DNA of 64,000 bases from UBA2357 sp041916775 (GTDB taxonomy: Bacteria; Pseudomonadota; Gammaproteobacteria; Burkholderiales; Rhodocyclaceae): assembly GCA_041916775.1 (NCBI GenBank), contig JAYRYZ010000012.1, positions 62,001 to 126,000 on the forward strand. The letters run 5' to 3'. The number at the start of each line of letters is the position of its first letter. Position 1 is the stretch's first letter. The translations under genes were made by a program, and so were the position numbers. Positions 23,294 to 32,565 of the stretch are shown here, one piece after another. The notes below the pieces were generated by a model that was given only the letters and a program-made list of their open reading frames with translations, had not been told where the DNA came from and searched no databases.

Positions 23294-25792
23294 ATGATCC
23301 AGACACTGCGCCTTGCCTACCGTACCCTGCTGCGCGATCTGCGCGCCGGGGAATTGCATCTGCTCGGGCTTGCGATCGTGATTGCGGTCGCGAGCCTCAC
23401 CAGCGTCGGCTTCCTCGCCGACCGCGTCTCGCGCGGCCTGGACCGCGAGGCCAACCAGTTGCTCGGCGGCGACCTGCTGCTGCGCGCCGACAAGCCGTGG
23501 CCGGCCGAGTTCGTCGCCGAAGCCGAGTCGCGCGGGCTGCAGACGGCGGGCACGGTGCTGTTCACCAGCATGGTGAGCACTGCCGAGCAGGCGCAGCTTG
23601 CCGGCGTGAAGGTGGTCGATGAGGCCTACCCGCTGCGCGGCGCGGTGCGCACCGCGGCTGGCCCCAATCTTCCGGAGGCGGACGCGCAGCGCATGCCTGC
23701 ACGCGGCGAGGTGTGGCTGGACGAGCGCCTCTTCGCCGCGCTGGGGGTTGCAGTTGGCGACTCCATCGAGCTCGGCCTGCTGCAGTTTCGCGTCGCGGCG
23801 ATGGTCACCTTCGAGTCCGACCGAGGCGCCAACTTCTTCAGCCTGCTGCCACGTGCGATCTTCAACAGTGCAGACCTCGCCGACACCGGCCTCCTCGTCG
23901 AGGGAAGTCGTGCCACCTGGCGGCTGCACCTTGCCGGCAGTCTGCCGGCGATCGAGGCCTACCGCGACTGGGCGCAGGCGCGGCTGGGACGCGGCCAGTC
24001 GGTCGAGACGATAGAGAACGCGCGCCCCGAAGTGCGCGCCGCGCTCGACCAGGCGCAGCGCTTCCTGCGCCTCGCGGCGCTGCTCGCCGTGATCCTCGCC
24101 GCGGTGGCGGTGGGCCTTTCGGCGCGCCGCTTCATGCAGCGCCACCTCGACGGCTGCGCGGTGATGCGCTGCCTCGGCGCGCGGCGCGCGCAGGTGCTCG
24201 GCATCGTCGTCGGCGAGTTCCTGCTGTTCGGCATCATCGCCTCGCTTGCCGGTGCCGGGCTGGGCTGGCTGGTGCAGGCGAGCCTGGTCGCGATCCTCGA
24301 GGAGGTGATGGCCACCGCGCTGCCGGCGCCCTCGCTCGCGCCCATCGCGCATGGTGTGCTGGTGGGGCTGGTGCTGCTGGTGGGCTTCGTGCTGCCGCAA
24401 CTGCTGCGCCTCGGGCGGGTGTCCACATTGCGCGTGCTGCGCCGCGAGTTCGATGCCATCGAGGTGGGCGCGGGCTCGGCGTGGGCGTTGGGCGCGGCGG
24501 CGCTGTTCGCGATCATCCTGTGGATCGCCGGCGAGCTGCGTTTGGGATTGATGATTGCCGCCGGCTTCGGCGTCGCGCTGGGGGTGTTCGCGCTCGCCGC
24601 CTGGCTGGTGCTGCGCGCGCTCGGCGGGCTCAAGGGGCAGGGCTCGATTGCGGGGGGCGGCTGGCGCTACGGGCTCGCAGCACTGCGCCGACGCATGGGG
24701 GCGAGCGTCATCCAGGCGAGTGCGCTCGGCCTGGGCCTGGCGGCGCTGCTGCTGCTCACGCTGATCCGCGGCGACCTGCTCGACAACTGGCGCCAGAAGA
24801 CGCCGCCGGATGCGCCCAACCGCTTCATCATCAACATCCAGCCAGACCAGCGCGTGCCGCTTGCGGAGCATTTTGCCGCGCAGGGCTTCGCGGTGCCGGA
24901 GATCCTGCCGATGATCCGCGGCCGGCTGGTGGCGATCAACGGTGCCGAGGTCAGGCCCGAGGATTACGAGGACAACCGCACTCGCCGCCTCGCCGAGCGA
25001 GAGTTCAACCTCAGCTACGGCGCGCGGCTGCCGGACGGCAACCGGGTGTCGGCCGGCGCGTGGCACGGATCATCCACGACGCCGGCCTTCTCGGTCGAGG
25101 CGGGGTTGGCGGAGACCTTCCGGCTCAAGGTCGGTGACAAGGTACGCTTCAACGTGTCGGGTGAACTGGTGGAGGCGCCGATCACCAGCGTGCGTACGCT
25201 GGAGTGGGATTCGATGCGGGTGAACTTCTTCTTCATCGCCTCGGGCGGTCTCATCGACGACGCGCCGGCCAGCCTCATCACCAGCTTCAACCTGCCGGCG
25301 GACGACCAACGCTTCGTCACCGGGCTGATCCACGCCTTCCCCAACCTGTCCGTGATCGACGTCTCGGCGGTACTCGCCCAGGTGCAGGCGATGACCGACA
25401 AGCTCATCCTCATCGTGCAGTTCGTGTTCGGCTTCGCGCTTCTGGCGGGCGTCGTGGTGCTCTACGCGGCCTTGCAGGCGACGCACGACGAGCGCGATTT
25501 CGAGCTCGCGATGCTGCGCACCCTGGGCGCGCGCAATCGCCAGGTGCGCCAGGCGCTGCTCGCCGAGTTCCTGGTGCTCGGTGCGGTGGCCGGCGTGCTC
25601 GCGGGGGTGGGGGCGAGCACGATCGGCTGGGCGCTCGCACAGTTCGTGTTCAAGATGAGCTACGTGCCTGCGCCGGGCGCGCTGCTCGTGGCGCTGCTGC
25701 TCGGCGCCGGCGGGGTGGTTCTGGGTGGCTGGCTCGGTACCCGCAGCCTGCTCGCCCGCCCGCCGCTGGCGAGCCTCAGGGCGCTCGCGTGA
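23294..25792 (+). CDS. Large FtsX-type ABC transporter permease (YbbP-like)
   Basis: The protein has 832 residues. One N-terminal transmembrane helix, a MacB-type periplasmic domain, several central helices (for example LAALLAVILAAVAVGLSARR), a second periplasmic domain and a C-terminal FtsX trio (AGVVVLYAALQATHDERDFE, then ALLAEFLVLGAVAG) are seen. This is the YbbP architecture, where the permease works with the ATPase YbbA, sometimes beside the esterase TesA. No ATPase gene is adjacent, so the partner must be elsewhere. The likely role is extraction or movement of a lipid or lipoprotein at the inner membrane. Confidence 0.85.
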   Translation: MIQTLRLAYRTLLRDLRAGELHLLGLAIVIAVASLTSVGFLADRVSRGLDREANQLLGGDLLLRADKPWPAEFVAEAESRGLQTAGTVLFTSMVSTAEQAQLAGVKVVDEAYPLRGAVRTAAGPNLPEADAQRMPARGEVWLDERLFAALGVAVGDSIELGLLQFRVAAMVTFESDRGANFFSLLPRAIFNSADLADTGLLVEGSRATWRLHLAGSLPAIEAYRDWAQARLGRGQSVETIENARPEVRAALDQAQRFLRLAALLAVILAAVAVGLSARRFMQRHLDGCAVMRCLGARRAQVLGIVVGEFLLFGIIASLAGAGLGWLVQASLVAILEEVMATALPAPSLAPIAHGVLVGLVLLVGFVLPQLLRLGRVSTLRVLRREFDAIEVGAGSAWALGAAALFAIILWIAGELRLGLMIAAGFGVALGVFALAAWLVLRALGGLKGQGSIAGGGWRYGLAALRRRMGASVIQASALGLGLAALLLLTLIRGDLLDNWRQKTPPDAPNRFIINIQPDQRVPLAEHFAAQGFAVPEILPMIRGRLVAINGAEVRPEDYEDNRTRRLAEREFNLSYGARLPDGNRVSAGAWHGSSTTPAFSVEAGLAETFRLKVGDKVRFNVSGELVEAPITSVRTLEWDSMRVNFFFIASGGLIDDAPASLITSFNLPADDQRFVTGLIHAFPNLSVIDVSAVLAQVQAMTDKLILIVQFVFGFALLAGVVVLYAALQATHDERDFELAMLRTLGARNRQVRQALLAEFLVLGAVAGVLAGVGASTIGWALAQFVFKMSYVPAPGALLVALLLGAGGVVLGGWLGTRSLLARPPLASLRALA

Positions 25793-25847
25793 TGGGGGGC
25801 CGGTACGGTGCGTACCTGCTGATGCACTTCCCCTGCGGCGTTGCAGG

Positions 25848-26639
25848 ATGAGCGCGCAGGCATCGACGTCGGCACTCGGTTTCATCGGTGTCGGCGAGCT
25901 TGCCGCAGCGCTCGCCATTGCCTTGCGGCGTGCCCATCCGGCGCTCGCGCTGCATCTCTCGCCGCGCGGCGCGGCGCATGGGAAGGCGCTGGTGGAGCGC
26001 TTCGGGGCGTTGCGCCATGAGAGCAACGCGGCGGTGGCCGGTTGCTGCGACACCCTCGTGATCGGCGTGCGGCCGGCCGACGTGGCGGCGCTCGCCGCCG
26101 ACCTCGCGCTCACGCCCCGCCATCACTTGCTGGTGCTTGCCGCCGGCATCCCGCATGCGCGCCTCGCCACCTTGTTCGCGCCGGCGCGCGTCACGCGGGT
26201 GATGACGGGCATCGCCGTCTCCGAGGGTGGCAGCGCGATCAGCGTATATCCGGACGCGGCCCCCGTGCATGCGCTGCTTTCGCCCGCCTGCAACGCACTC
26301 ATCGGTTTTGCCGACGAGTCCGGTTTCGACGCCTCGATTCTCGCGGTGTGCCTGAACGCCTGGTGGCTTGCACAATTCGCCCACCTGCAGCGCTGGCTGT
26401 GCGACGCAGCCGGCATGCACGAGGACGCCGCGCGGGCGCTGCTCGCCGCCAACATCGGTGACGTTGCCGCCTTGCTGCGCGCGCGACCGGAGATGAGCCC
26501 CGGCGAACTCGCCGCGCAGATCGGCACCCCCGGCACCTACACCGCGGCGGGCCTCGCGCAGCTGGACGCGGTCAACGCCCACGCAATGTGGACGGATGCG
26601 CTGGAGGTCTTGCTGGTTCGGTTGCGGTCCGGGGCATAG
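25848..26639 (+). CDS. ProC-like NAD(P)-binding oxidoreductase
   Basis: The protein has 263 residues. It begins with a Rossmann motif, GFIGVGELAAALAIAL, and continues as a pyrroline-5-carboxylate-reductase-like domain (DTLVIGVRPADVAAL, RVTRVMTGIAVSEGG). The C-terminal helical part, APGxTAAGL-like in true ProC, reads TPGTYTAAGLAQLD, a close variant. Proline synthesis is possible, but the sequence is distant enough that another imine or keto substrate is equally likely. The gene lies 55 nt after the permease and may share its transcript. Confidence 0.7.
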   Translation: MSAQASTSALGFIGVGELAAALAIALRRAHPALALHLSPRGAAHGKALVERFGALRHESNAAVAGCCDTLVIGVRPADVAALAADLALTPRHHLLVLAAGIPHARLATLFAPARVTRVMTGIAVSEGGSAISVYPDAAPVHALLSPACNALIGFADESGFDASILAVCLNAWWLAQFAHLQRWLCDAAGMHEDAARALLAANIGDVAALLRARPEMSPGELAAQIGTPGTYTAAGLAQLDAVNAHAMWTDALEVLLVRLRSGA

Positions 26640-26699
26640 ACGGACTGTGCCGGGGGACCCTGGTCTGCCCACGTCCGTGTGGATGGTGCCAGAAGTTCC

Positions 26700-27386
26700 T
26701 CAGCCCCGCCCGCGTCGCGTGCCCAGTGCCCGTTCGAGCTCGTTCATCAGCCCGGCGATGTTGCCAGCGAAGCGGCCGGTCTGGTCGGCGAGGGACTTGA
26801 CCTCGTCGGCGACCACCGCGAAGCCGCGCCCGTGTTCGCCAGCGCGGGCGGCCTCGATCGCGGCGTTGAGGCTGAGCATGCGCAGGGCCTTGAGCACCGA
26901 GACGATCTTGTCCGATTCGGCGACGATGGCGGCGTTGAGCTGCTGGACTGCGGACATCTGTTCAGCGCGCTGCAGCTCGGCCTGCTTGCGTTCATGGATG
27001 TCCGTCACCACGCCTTCAAGGTAGCGCAGCTCACCGGCCGTGCCGAAGACCGGGCCGCCGTGCTCGTTGACCCAGCGGACGGAGCCGTTGCGCTGGCGGA
27101 TGCGGTAGTCGATGTTCCAGTTCCGGCGTGCTTCGCAGGCTTCTCCAACGGCGCCGTCCACCGCGGCGGCGTCCTCCTTGTCGATCAGGGCGGCGTAGGC
27201 CACCGTGCGATTGCCGATCAAGTCCCCTGCAGTGTAGCCGGTGAGGCCCTCCACGTCGCCAGCCGTGATCAGCATGGTGAAGTCGGCGTCGTTCTGGCAA
27301 CGGTAGAGGAAGCCGTTCATGCGGCCGGCGATGCTGTGATAGGCGTCTTCGACCGATTCATCCAGTCGTTCGTCGAGTGCGGTCAT
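26700..27386 (-). CDS. Soluble PAS protein with a truncated MCP signalling tip
   Basis: The protein has 228 residues. The ATG at 27386 is preferred because GGAG lies 6 nt before it; upstream ATGs at 27392 and 27398 lack one. Residues 20-135 are a PAS domain (VEGLTGYTAGDLIGNR). Residues 145-220 carry only the hairpin tip of a methyl-accepting chemotaxis protein (LSLNAAIEAARAGEHGRGFA, then VVADEVKSLADQT). There is no transmembrane segment, no HAMP and no methylation helix of normal length, so it is a very short cytoplasmic receptor. It diverges from the ammonium-transporter fusion. Coupling to CheA/CheW is inferred from the intact tip. Confidence 0.8.
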   Translation of the reverse strand: MTALDERLDESVEDAYHSIAGRMNGFLYRCQNDADFTMLITAGDVEGLTGYTAGDLIGNRTVAYAALIDKEDAAAVDGAVGEACEARRNWNIDYRIRQRNGSVRWVNEHGGPVFGTAGELRYLEGVVTDIHERKQAELQRAEQMSAVQQLNAAIVAESDKIVSVLKALRMLSLNAAIEAARAGEHGRGFAVVADEVKSLADQTGRFAGNIAGLMNELERALGTRRGRG

Positions 27387-27534
27387 GCGCATCTCCATGG
27401 AGCGGTTGCCAAGTGTGTAAGCGGACACTGCTTGCAGATTTCGTGCCGACTGCAAGTCCGGACCGGGGGGCGCACACGGGACATCGTGTGGGCAGAGGCG
27501 ATGCACGATGAGCGAGCGCGAGCGACGGCCGGGA

Positions 27535-27551
27535 TGCACCTGAATGGTGCG
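27535..27551. promoter_or_regulatory. NtrC-like palindrome upstream of the Amt fusion
   Basis: TGCACCTGAATGGTGCG matches TGCAC-N7-GTGC with one outer mismatch. Its centre is about 74 bp upstream of the start predicted for the sigma-54 promoter at 27591-27606. That distance is normal for an enhancer site. Confidence 0.5.
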
Positions 27552-27590
27552 GTTACGTCTTGTGTCCTGCGAATTGCTGCCCCGTTATTG

Positions 27591-27606
27591 TGGCATGGCG
27601 ATTGCT
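27591..27606 (+). promoter_or_regulatory. Sigma-54 promoter for the Amt-GGDEF-EAL gene
   Basis: TGGCATGGCGATTGCT fits the consensus TGGCAC-N5-TTGCW at every key base except the last of the -24 box. The invariant GG (27592-27593) and GC (27604-27605) are exactly 10 nt apart. Transcription would begin near 27617, leaving a leader of about 50 nt before ATG 27668. Confidence 0.7.
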
Positions 27607-27667
27607 GTTGAGGGAGCTGACATCGCATCGCGCCAACTCCGGCGCGCGCAATCCGACCCGGGGCCCC

Positions 27668-30600
27668 ATGATTCCTTCGCAGCCTATAGACATTCTCTGG
27701 ACGCTGTTGTGTGCGGCGCTGGTCTTTGCGATGCAGGCCGGCTTCCTGTGCCTGGAGTCGGGGCTCACACGCAGCAAGAACGCGATCAACGTCGCGGTGA
27801 AGAACATCTCGGACTTTGCGGTCGCGAGCCTGCTGTATTGGCTCGTCGGTTTCGGTCTGATGTTCGGCGACAGCATCGGCGGATGGGTGGGCAGCACGCA
27901 TTTCGGCGCGCTGGGCCAGCTCGAGGCGTCGCCGGGGCTGGGCGCCTTCACCCTGTTCCAGCTCATGTTCTGCACCACGGCAGCCACCATCGTCTCCGGC
28001 GCGGTCGCGGAGCGAATGCGCTTCACCGTGTACCTGTTGGTATCGAGCGGCGTGGCGCTACTGATCTATCCCTTGTTCGGCCACTGGGCCTGGGGCGGCG
28101 TTGCGGGCAATGGGCACGGTTGGCTGGTGAGCCTGGGGTTCATCGACTTTGCCGGATCCACGGTCGTGCATTCCCTGGGCGGCTGGGTATCGCTCGCGGC
28201 GATTCTCGTGATCGGGCCGCGTACCGGTCGCTTCAGCGCGGGGGACGCAGCACGGGTGATTCCTGCCGGCAACCTGCCGGTGGCCATGCTCGGCGGGCTG
28301 CTGCTGTTCTTCGGCTGGTTCGGCTTCAATGGCGGTAGCACGCTCGGGCTCGATGCGATGGTCGCTCCCATCCTGATCAACACCGCGCTCGCGGGCGCGG
28401 CCGGAATCGTGACCGGGCTCATGCTCGGCTGGCGGGTCAAGGGATACTGGGAAGTGTTGTATGCCCTGAATGGGGCGATTGCCGGCCTGGTGGCGGTGAC
28501 GGCCGGGGCCCACGTGCTGGGCGGACTGGATGCGCTCTTCGTCGGTGCGATGGGGGCTGTGCTCATGATCGGCTGCAACGAATGGCTGCTGCGACGGCGT
28601 ATCGACGATGCGGTCGGGGCGATCCCGGCCCACCTCGTGCCAGGGGTGTGGGGCACGCTGGCGGTGGCGCTGGTCGGGGACCTGGGCCTCATCGACAACG
28701 GCAATGACCGCCTCACCCAGCTCGGTGTCCAGCTGCTGGGCGTGGTGGCGTGTGGCGTGTGGGCGTTCGGTGTGGCGTGGCTGATGCTTCGCGTCATCGG
28801 CTGGTTCGGCCCCTTGCGCGTCAGCGAGGAAGATGAGCGGGTCGGCCTCAATGTCTCCGAGCATGGCGCCCGCACCGAGCTGATCGAACTGCTGTCGGCG
28901 ATGGAGGCACACGGGAAAACCGGCGATATCGGCATGCGCGTGCCCGTGGAGCCCTTCACCGAGGTCGGGCAGATCGCCGCCGCCTACAACCGCGTGCTTG
29001 GCGCGCTGGAGGCCGCCACCGACCATACGCGATCCATCATCCGCGATGTACGCGACGGGGTCATCACCTTTACTCGCGAGGGATTGCTGACCAGCCTCAA
29101 CCCCGGTGCCGAGCGGCTGTTCGGCGTCGAGGCGGCGATGGCGATCGGTCATCCTATCGGCATCCTGCTGGGCAATGACGGCATGCGCAGGCAGCCCATC
29201 AGCGAGCGGCTCTTCAAACCGGGTGAGAAGGTCGAGCTGCGCGTCGGCGCTCCGGGCGCCGGCGGCAGGGTGCTGGAGGTGTCGGTCAGCGAGAACCGTG
29301 GCGCGGCGAAGGCGCAGCTTACCGGCATGGTGCGCGACATCAGCGACCGCAAGCAGGTCGAGGCGCAACTGCATCGCGAACGCGACCTCGCGCAGGTGAC
29401 GCTCGCCTCCATCGGCGATGGCGTGATCACCACCGACGAGTCCGGTCACATCCAGTACATGAACCCGGTGGCCGAGCGCTTGACCGGCTGGAGGGCGAAG
29501 GAGGCGAACGGCCAGCCGGTGAGCCTCGTCTATCGACTCGCCGACGAACAAACCGGGCAAGGCCTGGTGAACCCGGTGCGCGACACGCTGACGACCGGCA
29601 AGGTGATGCGGCGCGCCGAGCATGCGTTGCTGACGCGACTGGACGGCGGCAGCGTACCGGTGGTCGACACCACTGCGCCGATCCGTTCGCGCGACGGCTT
29701 CCTGATCGGCGCGGTGCTGGTGTTCCACGATGTGACCGTCACCCTGAACCTTGCGCGCGAGCTGTCGCACCAGGCCACCCACGACGCACTGACCGGGGTC
29801 ACCAACCGGCGCGAGTTCGAACGCAGGCTCACCGAGCTGCTCGCGCGAGCTCCGGGCGATGAGCACACCCACATCGTCTGCTATCTCGACCTCGATCAGT
29901 TCAAGGTGGTGAACGACACCTGCGGCCATGTTGCCGGTGACGAGCTGCTGCGGCAGGTGACGAACCTGCTGCGCGGCCGCCTGCGCGTCTCCGACCTGCT
30001 GGCGCGGCTGGGGGGTGACGAGTTCGGCCTGATCCTGCAGGCGTGCACGCTGCGCAACGCGCAGATCCTGGCCGAGCACATCCGTGAGGAGATCCAGGAT
30101 TTCCGCTTCGCCTGGCAGGGCAACGTGTTCTCGATAGGCGTGTCGATCGGGCTGGTCGAGGTGGGGGCGTCGGACCGCGACATCGGCCGCATCCTCTCGG
30201 CTGCGGACGCGGCCTGCTACGCCGCCAAGGAAGAGGGACGCAACCGGGTTCATGTCTACCAGCCGGACGACGACACCTTGCTCGAGCAGCACGGCCAGAT
30301 GCAGTGGGTGGGGCGACTTCAGACGGCGCTGGACCAGGACCGCTTGCGCCTCTACGTGCAGCCCATCGTGCCGCTCCAGGCCGACGCCGGCAACCCGATC
30401 CACTTCGAGATCCTGGTGCGTCTGGTCGAGAACGGCAAGCTGATCTCGCCTGGTACCTTCCTGCCTGCGGCCGAACGCTACAACCTGATGCCGCGCATCG
30501 ACCAGTGGGTGGTGGGCAACACCCTCGCCTGGCTTGGCGACCGCTACCGTAAGCAGGGGGCATTGGACGGTATCTACTGTATCAACCTGTCGGGTGCATC

Positions 30601-31069
30601 CCTCTCGGACGAGCGCTTCCGTGAAGGCTTGCGTGCGACCCTTGAGCAGCTGCAGTTGCCCGCAGGTGCGATCTGCTTCGAGATCACCGAGACCGCAGCG
30701 GTCGCGAACCTCTCCAAGGTCGTGCCCTTCATCGAGGAGGTGCGCGCGCTCGGCTGCGCGTTCGCGCTCGACGACTTCGGCAGCGGGCTTTCGTCCTTCG
30801 CCTATCTCAAGAACCTGCCGGTGGATTTCCTCAAGATCGACGGCAGCTTCATCAAGGACATCGAGCGCGACCCGATCGACCTCGCGATGGTGCAGGCGAT
30901 CAACGCCATCGGCCACGTCATGGGCCTCAAGACCATCGCCGAGTTCGTCGAGAGCGAGGCGGTGCTGCAGCGCCTCATCGAGATCGGCCTCGACTACGGC
31001 CAGGGCTACCACATCGGCGAACCCCGTCCGCTCGCCGACGAGGCGCAGGTGAAGATGATGCCGCGCTGA
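27668..31069 (+). CDS. Ammonium transporter fused to PAS-PAS-GGDEF-EAL
   Basis: The protein has 1133 residues. Residues 1-380 are an Amt/Mep/Rh transporter with about eleven helices and the pore signature intact: Asp160 and His168 in DFAGSTVVHS, His322 in DDAVGAIPAHLVPGVWGTL. Residues 395-450 form a HAMP-like linker (MRVPVEPFTEVGQIAAAYN). PAS domains follow at about 452-560 and 575-692. A GGDEF domain has the intact motif at 782-786 and an RVSD inhibitory site. The EAL domain has EIL at 914-916 but keeps EITE, DDFGSG (1035-1040) and LKID. It is placed to make or break c-di-GMP in response to ammonium. No glnK gene is adjacent. The start has no strong ribosome-binding site. Confidence 0.92.
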   Translation: MIPSQPIDILWTLLCAALVFAMQAGFLCLESGLTRSKNAINVAVKNISDFAVASLLYWLVGFGLMFGDSIGGWVGSTHFGALGQLEASPGLGAFTLFQLMFCTTAATIVSGAVAERMRFTVYLLVSSGVALLIYPLFGHWAWGGVAGNGHGWLVSLGFIDFAGSTVVHSLGGWVSLAAILVIGPRTGRFSAGDAARVIPAGNLPVAMLGGLLLFFGWFGFNGGSTLGLDAMVAPILINTALAGAAGIVTGLMLGWRVKGYWEVLYALNGAIAGLVAVTAGAHVLGGLDALFVGAMGAVLMIGCNEWLLRRRIDDAVGAIPAHLVPGVWGTLAVALVGDLGLIDNGNDRLTQLGVQLLGVVACGVWAFGVAWLMLRVIGWFGPLRVSEEDERVGLNVSEHGARTELIELLSAMEAHGKTGDIGMRVPVEPFTEVGQIAAAYNRVLGALEAATDHTRSIIRDVRDGVITFTREGLLTSLNPGAERLFGVEAAMAIGHPIGILLGNDGMRRQPISERLFKPGEKVELRVGAPGAGGRVLEVSVSENRGAAKAQLTGMVRDISDRKQVEAQLHRERDLAQVTLASIGDGVITTDESGHIQYMNPVAERLTGWRAKEANGQPVSLVYRLADEQTGQGLVNPVRDTLTTGKVMRRAEHALLTRLDGGSVPVVDTTAPIRSRDGFLIGAVLVFHDVTVTLNLARELSHQATHDALTGVTNRREFERRLTELLARAPGDEHTHIVCYLDLDQFKVVNDTCGHVAGDELLRQVTNLLRGRLRVSDLLARLGGDEFGLILQACTLRNAQILAEHIREEIQDFRFAWQGNVFSIGVSIGLVEVGASDRDIGRILSAADAACYAAKEEGRNRVHVYQPDDDTLLEQHGQMQWVGRLQTALDQDRLRLYVQPIVPLQADAGNPIHFEILVRLVENGKLISPGTFLPAAERYNLMPRIDQWVVGNTLAWLGDRYRKQGALDGIYCINLSGASLSDERFREGLRATLEQLQLPAGAICFEITETAAVANLSKVVPFIEEVRALGCAFALDDFGSGLSSFAYLKNLPVDFLKIDGSFIKDIERDPIDLAMVQAINAIGHVMGLKTIAEFVESEAVLQRLIEIGLDYGQGYHIGEPRPLADEAQVKMMPR

Positions 31070-31079
31070 CGCGGCGCAT

Positions 31080-31098
31080 CGCGCAGCCCCGCTGCGCG
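31080..31098 (+). terminator. Hairpin after the Amt fusion gene
   Basis: CGCGCAG (31080-31086) pairs with CTGCGCG (31092-31098) around a 5-nt loop, 11 nt after the stop codon. There is no T-run, so factor-independent termination is doubtful. Confidence 0.35.
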
Positions 31099-31175
31099 GG
31101 TCGGCGGCCTTTGCGGTGTGCGTGCCCGGGCGTGCGCATGAGAAGATGGCGCCCGCCCGAACCTGGAGACCCCGC

Positions 31176-32549
31176 ATGCCATTGTTTCAGCAACTCGGCC
31201 CGGCCGAATGGGCGGTCGTGCTCATCCTGCCCGCACTGCTCCTCGCCGTCGTCGTCTGGTTATTGGTCATCGGCACACGCCTGCGCCGGCTCGAGGCCGG
31301 GCTGCCGCTCCTGCTCGCCAACCAGCAGCGGGACGCGGCAGAGGGCCTGCATGCGGTGCTCGAGCGCCACACCGACCGCGTGCGCGCCGGCGCGGCGGAC
31401 GATGCGCGCGCGCACCGCGACACCCTGCAAAAGCTCTACGCCGCCATCCAGGCGCAGTTCGCCACCCAGCGCCAGGAGGCCGGCACCCGCCTCGCCGAGC
31501 TCGCCGGCACCATCGCCACCAGCCAGGAGCGGCTGCGCGGCGAGCTGCTGGAGCAGGTGCTCACCACGCTCGCAGCCCAGGCACGTGCCGACCGCGAGCT
31601 GCTGCAGGCCGGGCTGCAGCAGGCCTCGACCCAGCTCGGCACGGCCTCGGAGACCCTGTCGCGCACCATCAACGAACGCCTGGAAGCGATCGGTGGCCAC
31701 GTCAACCAGCGCCTCGACGAAGGTTTCCGTCAGACCAACGAGACCTTCGCCAGCGTGATGGCGCGGCTTGCCACCATCGACGAGGCGCAGAAGAAGATCG
31801 ACGGCCTCACCGGCAACGTCATCAGCCTGCAGACCCTGCTCGGCGACAAGCGCGCCCGCGGCGCCTTTGGCGAGGTGCAGCTCGAAGCCCTGGTGAAGAA
31901 CGCGCTACCGCCCGATGCCTACAGCTTCCAGCATGTTCTGCCCAACGGCACGCGGGTGGATTGCCTGCTGCGCCTGCCCGAGCCGACCGGTTGGGTGCCG
32001 GTGGATGCCAAGTTCCCGCTCGAGAACTACCATCGCATGCTCGACACCGACCCCGCGGTGGCGGAGTCCGACCGGCGCGCCGCGCTCGCCGCCTTCCGCG
32101 CCGACCTGCGCCGCCATGTGGACGCGATCGCCGACAAGTACATCCTGCCCGGTGTCACCGCCGACGGCGCGGTGATGTTCGTGCCCGCCGAGGCGGTGTT
32201 CGCCGAGATCCACGCCCATCAGCCGGAGCTGGTTGCGCATGCGCAGGCGCGCCGGGTGTGGATCGTGTCGCCCACGACGCTGATGGCGGTGCTCAACACC
32301 GCCCGCGCGGTGCTCAAGGATGTGGAGATGCGCAAGCAGGTGCACGTCATCAAGGACGCGCTCGCCCGGCTCGCACGTGACTTCGGCCGCTTCGACGCGC
32401 GCATGGAGGCGCTCGCCCGCCACATCGAGCAGGCCAACAAGGATGTGCAGGACGTACAGGTGAGCGCCCGCAAGATCAGCGCCCACTTCCACAGGATCGA
32501 ATCCGCCGAGCTGGATGCGCTGCCGGAAGAGGCCGCGCCGCAGCCCTGA
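31176..32549 (+). CDS. rmuC: DNA recombination protein RmuC
   Basis: The protein has 457 residues from ATG 31176 (GGAG ribosome-binding site). An N-terminal helix (about residues 12-30) is followed by a long coiled coil rich in Q, A, E and R, and then the RmuC nuclease-like core: LLGDKRARGAFGEVQLEALV, LPNGTRVDCLLRLP and VDAKFPLENYHRM. The D-x-K arrangement resembles PD-(D/E)XK nucleases. RmuC limits inversions at short inverted repeats in E. coli. It is flanked by the Amt fusion and the convergent moaA. Confidence 0.93.
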   Translation: MPLFQQLGPAEWAVVLILPALLLAVVVWLLVIGTRLRRLEAGLPLLLANQQRDAAEGLHAVLERHTDRVRAGAADDARAHRDTLQKLYAAIQAQFATQRQEAGTRLAELAGTIATSQERLRGELLEQVLTTLAAQARADRELLQAGLQQASTQLGTASETLSRTINERLEAIGGHVNQRLDEGFRQTNETFASVMARLATIDEAQKKIDGLTGNVISLQTLLGDKRARGAFGEVQLEALVKNALPPDAYSFQHVLPNGTRVDCLLRLPEPTGWVPVDAKFPLENYHRMLDTDPAVAESDRRAALAAFRADLRRHVDAIADKYILPGVTADGAVMFVPAEAVFAEIHAHQPELVAHAQARRVWIVSPTTLMAVLNTARAVLKDVEMRKQVHVIKDALARLARDFGRFDARMEALARHIEQANKDVQDVQVSARKISAHFHRIESAELDALPEEAAPQP

Positions 32550-32565
32550 GGCTGTCTATCCTGCC

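Noticed and set aside
23273..25066. A 597-residue minus-strand frame opposite the permease
   Set aside because: Composition is arginine-, histidine- and glutamine-rich without structure; the permease on the plus strand is clear.
28058..31177. A 1039-residue open frame on the minus strand opposite the Amt fusion
   Set aside because: It mirrors the high-GC coding strand, is rich in H, D, R and V in a repetitive manner and has no recognisable domain, while the plus strand has five clear domains.
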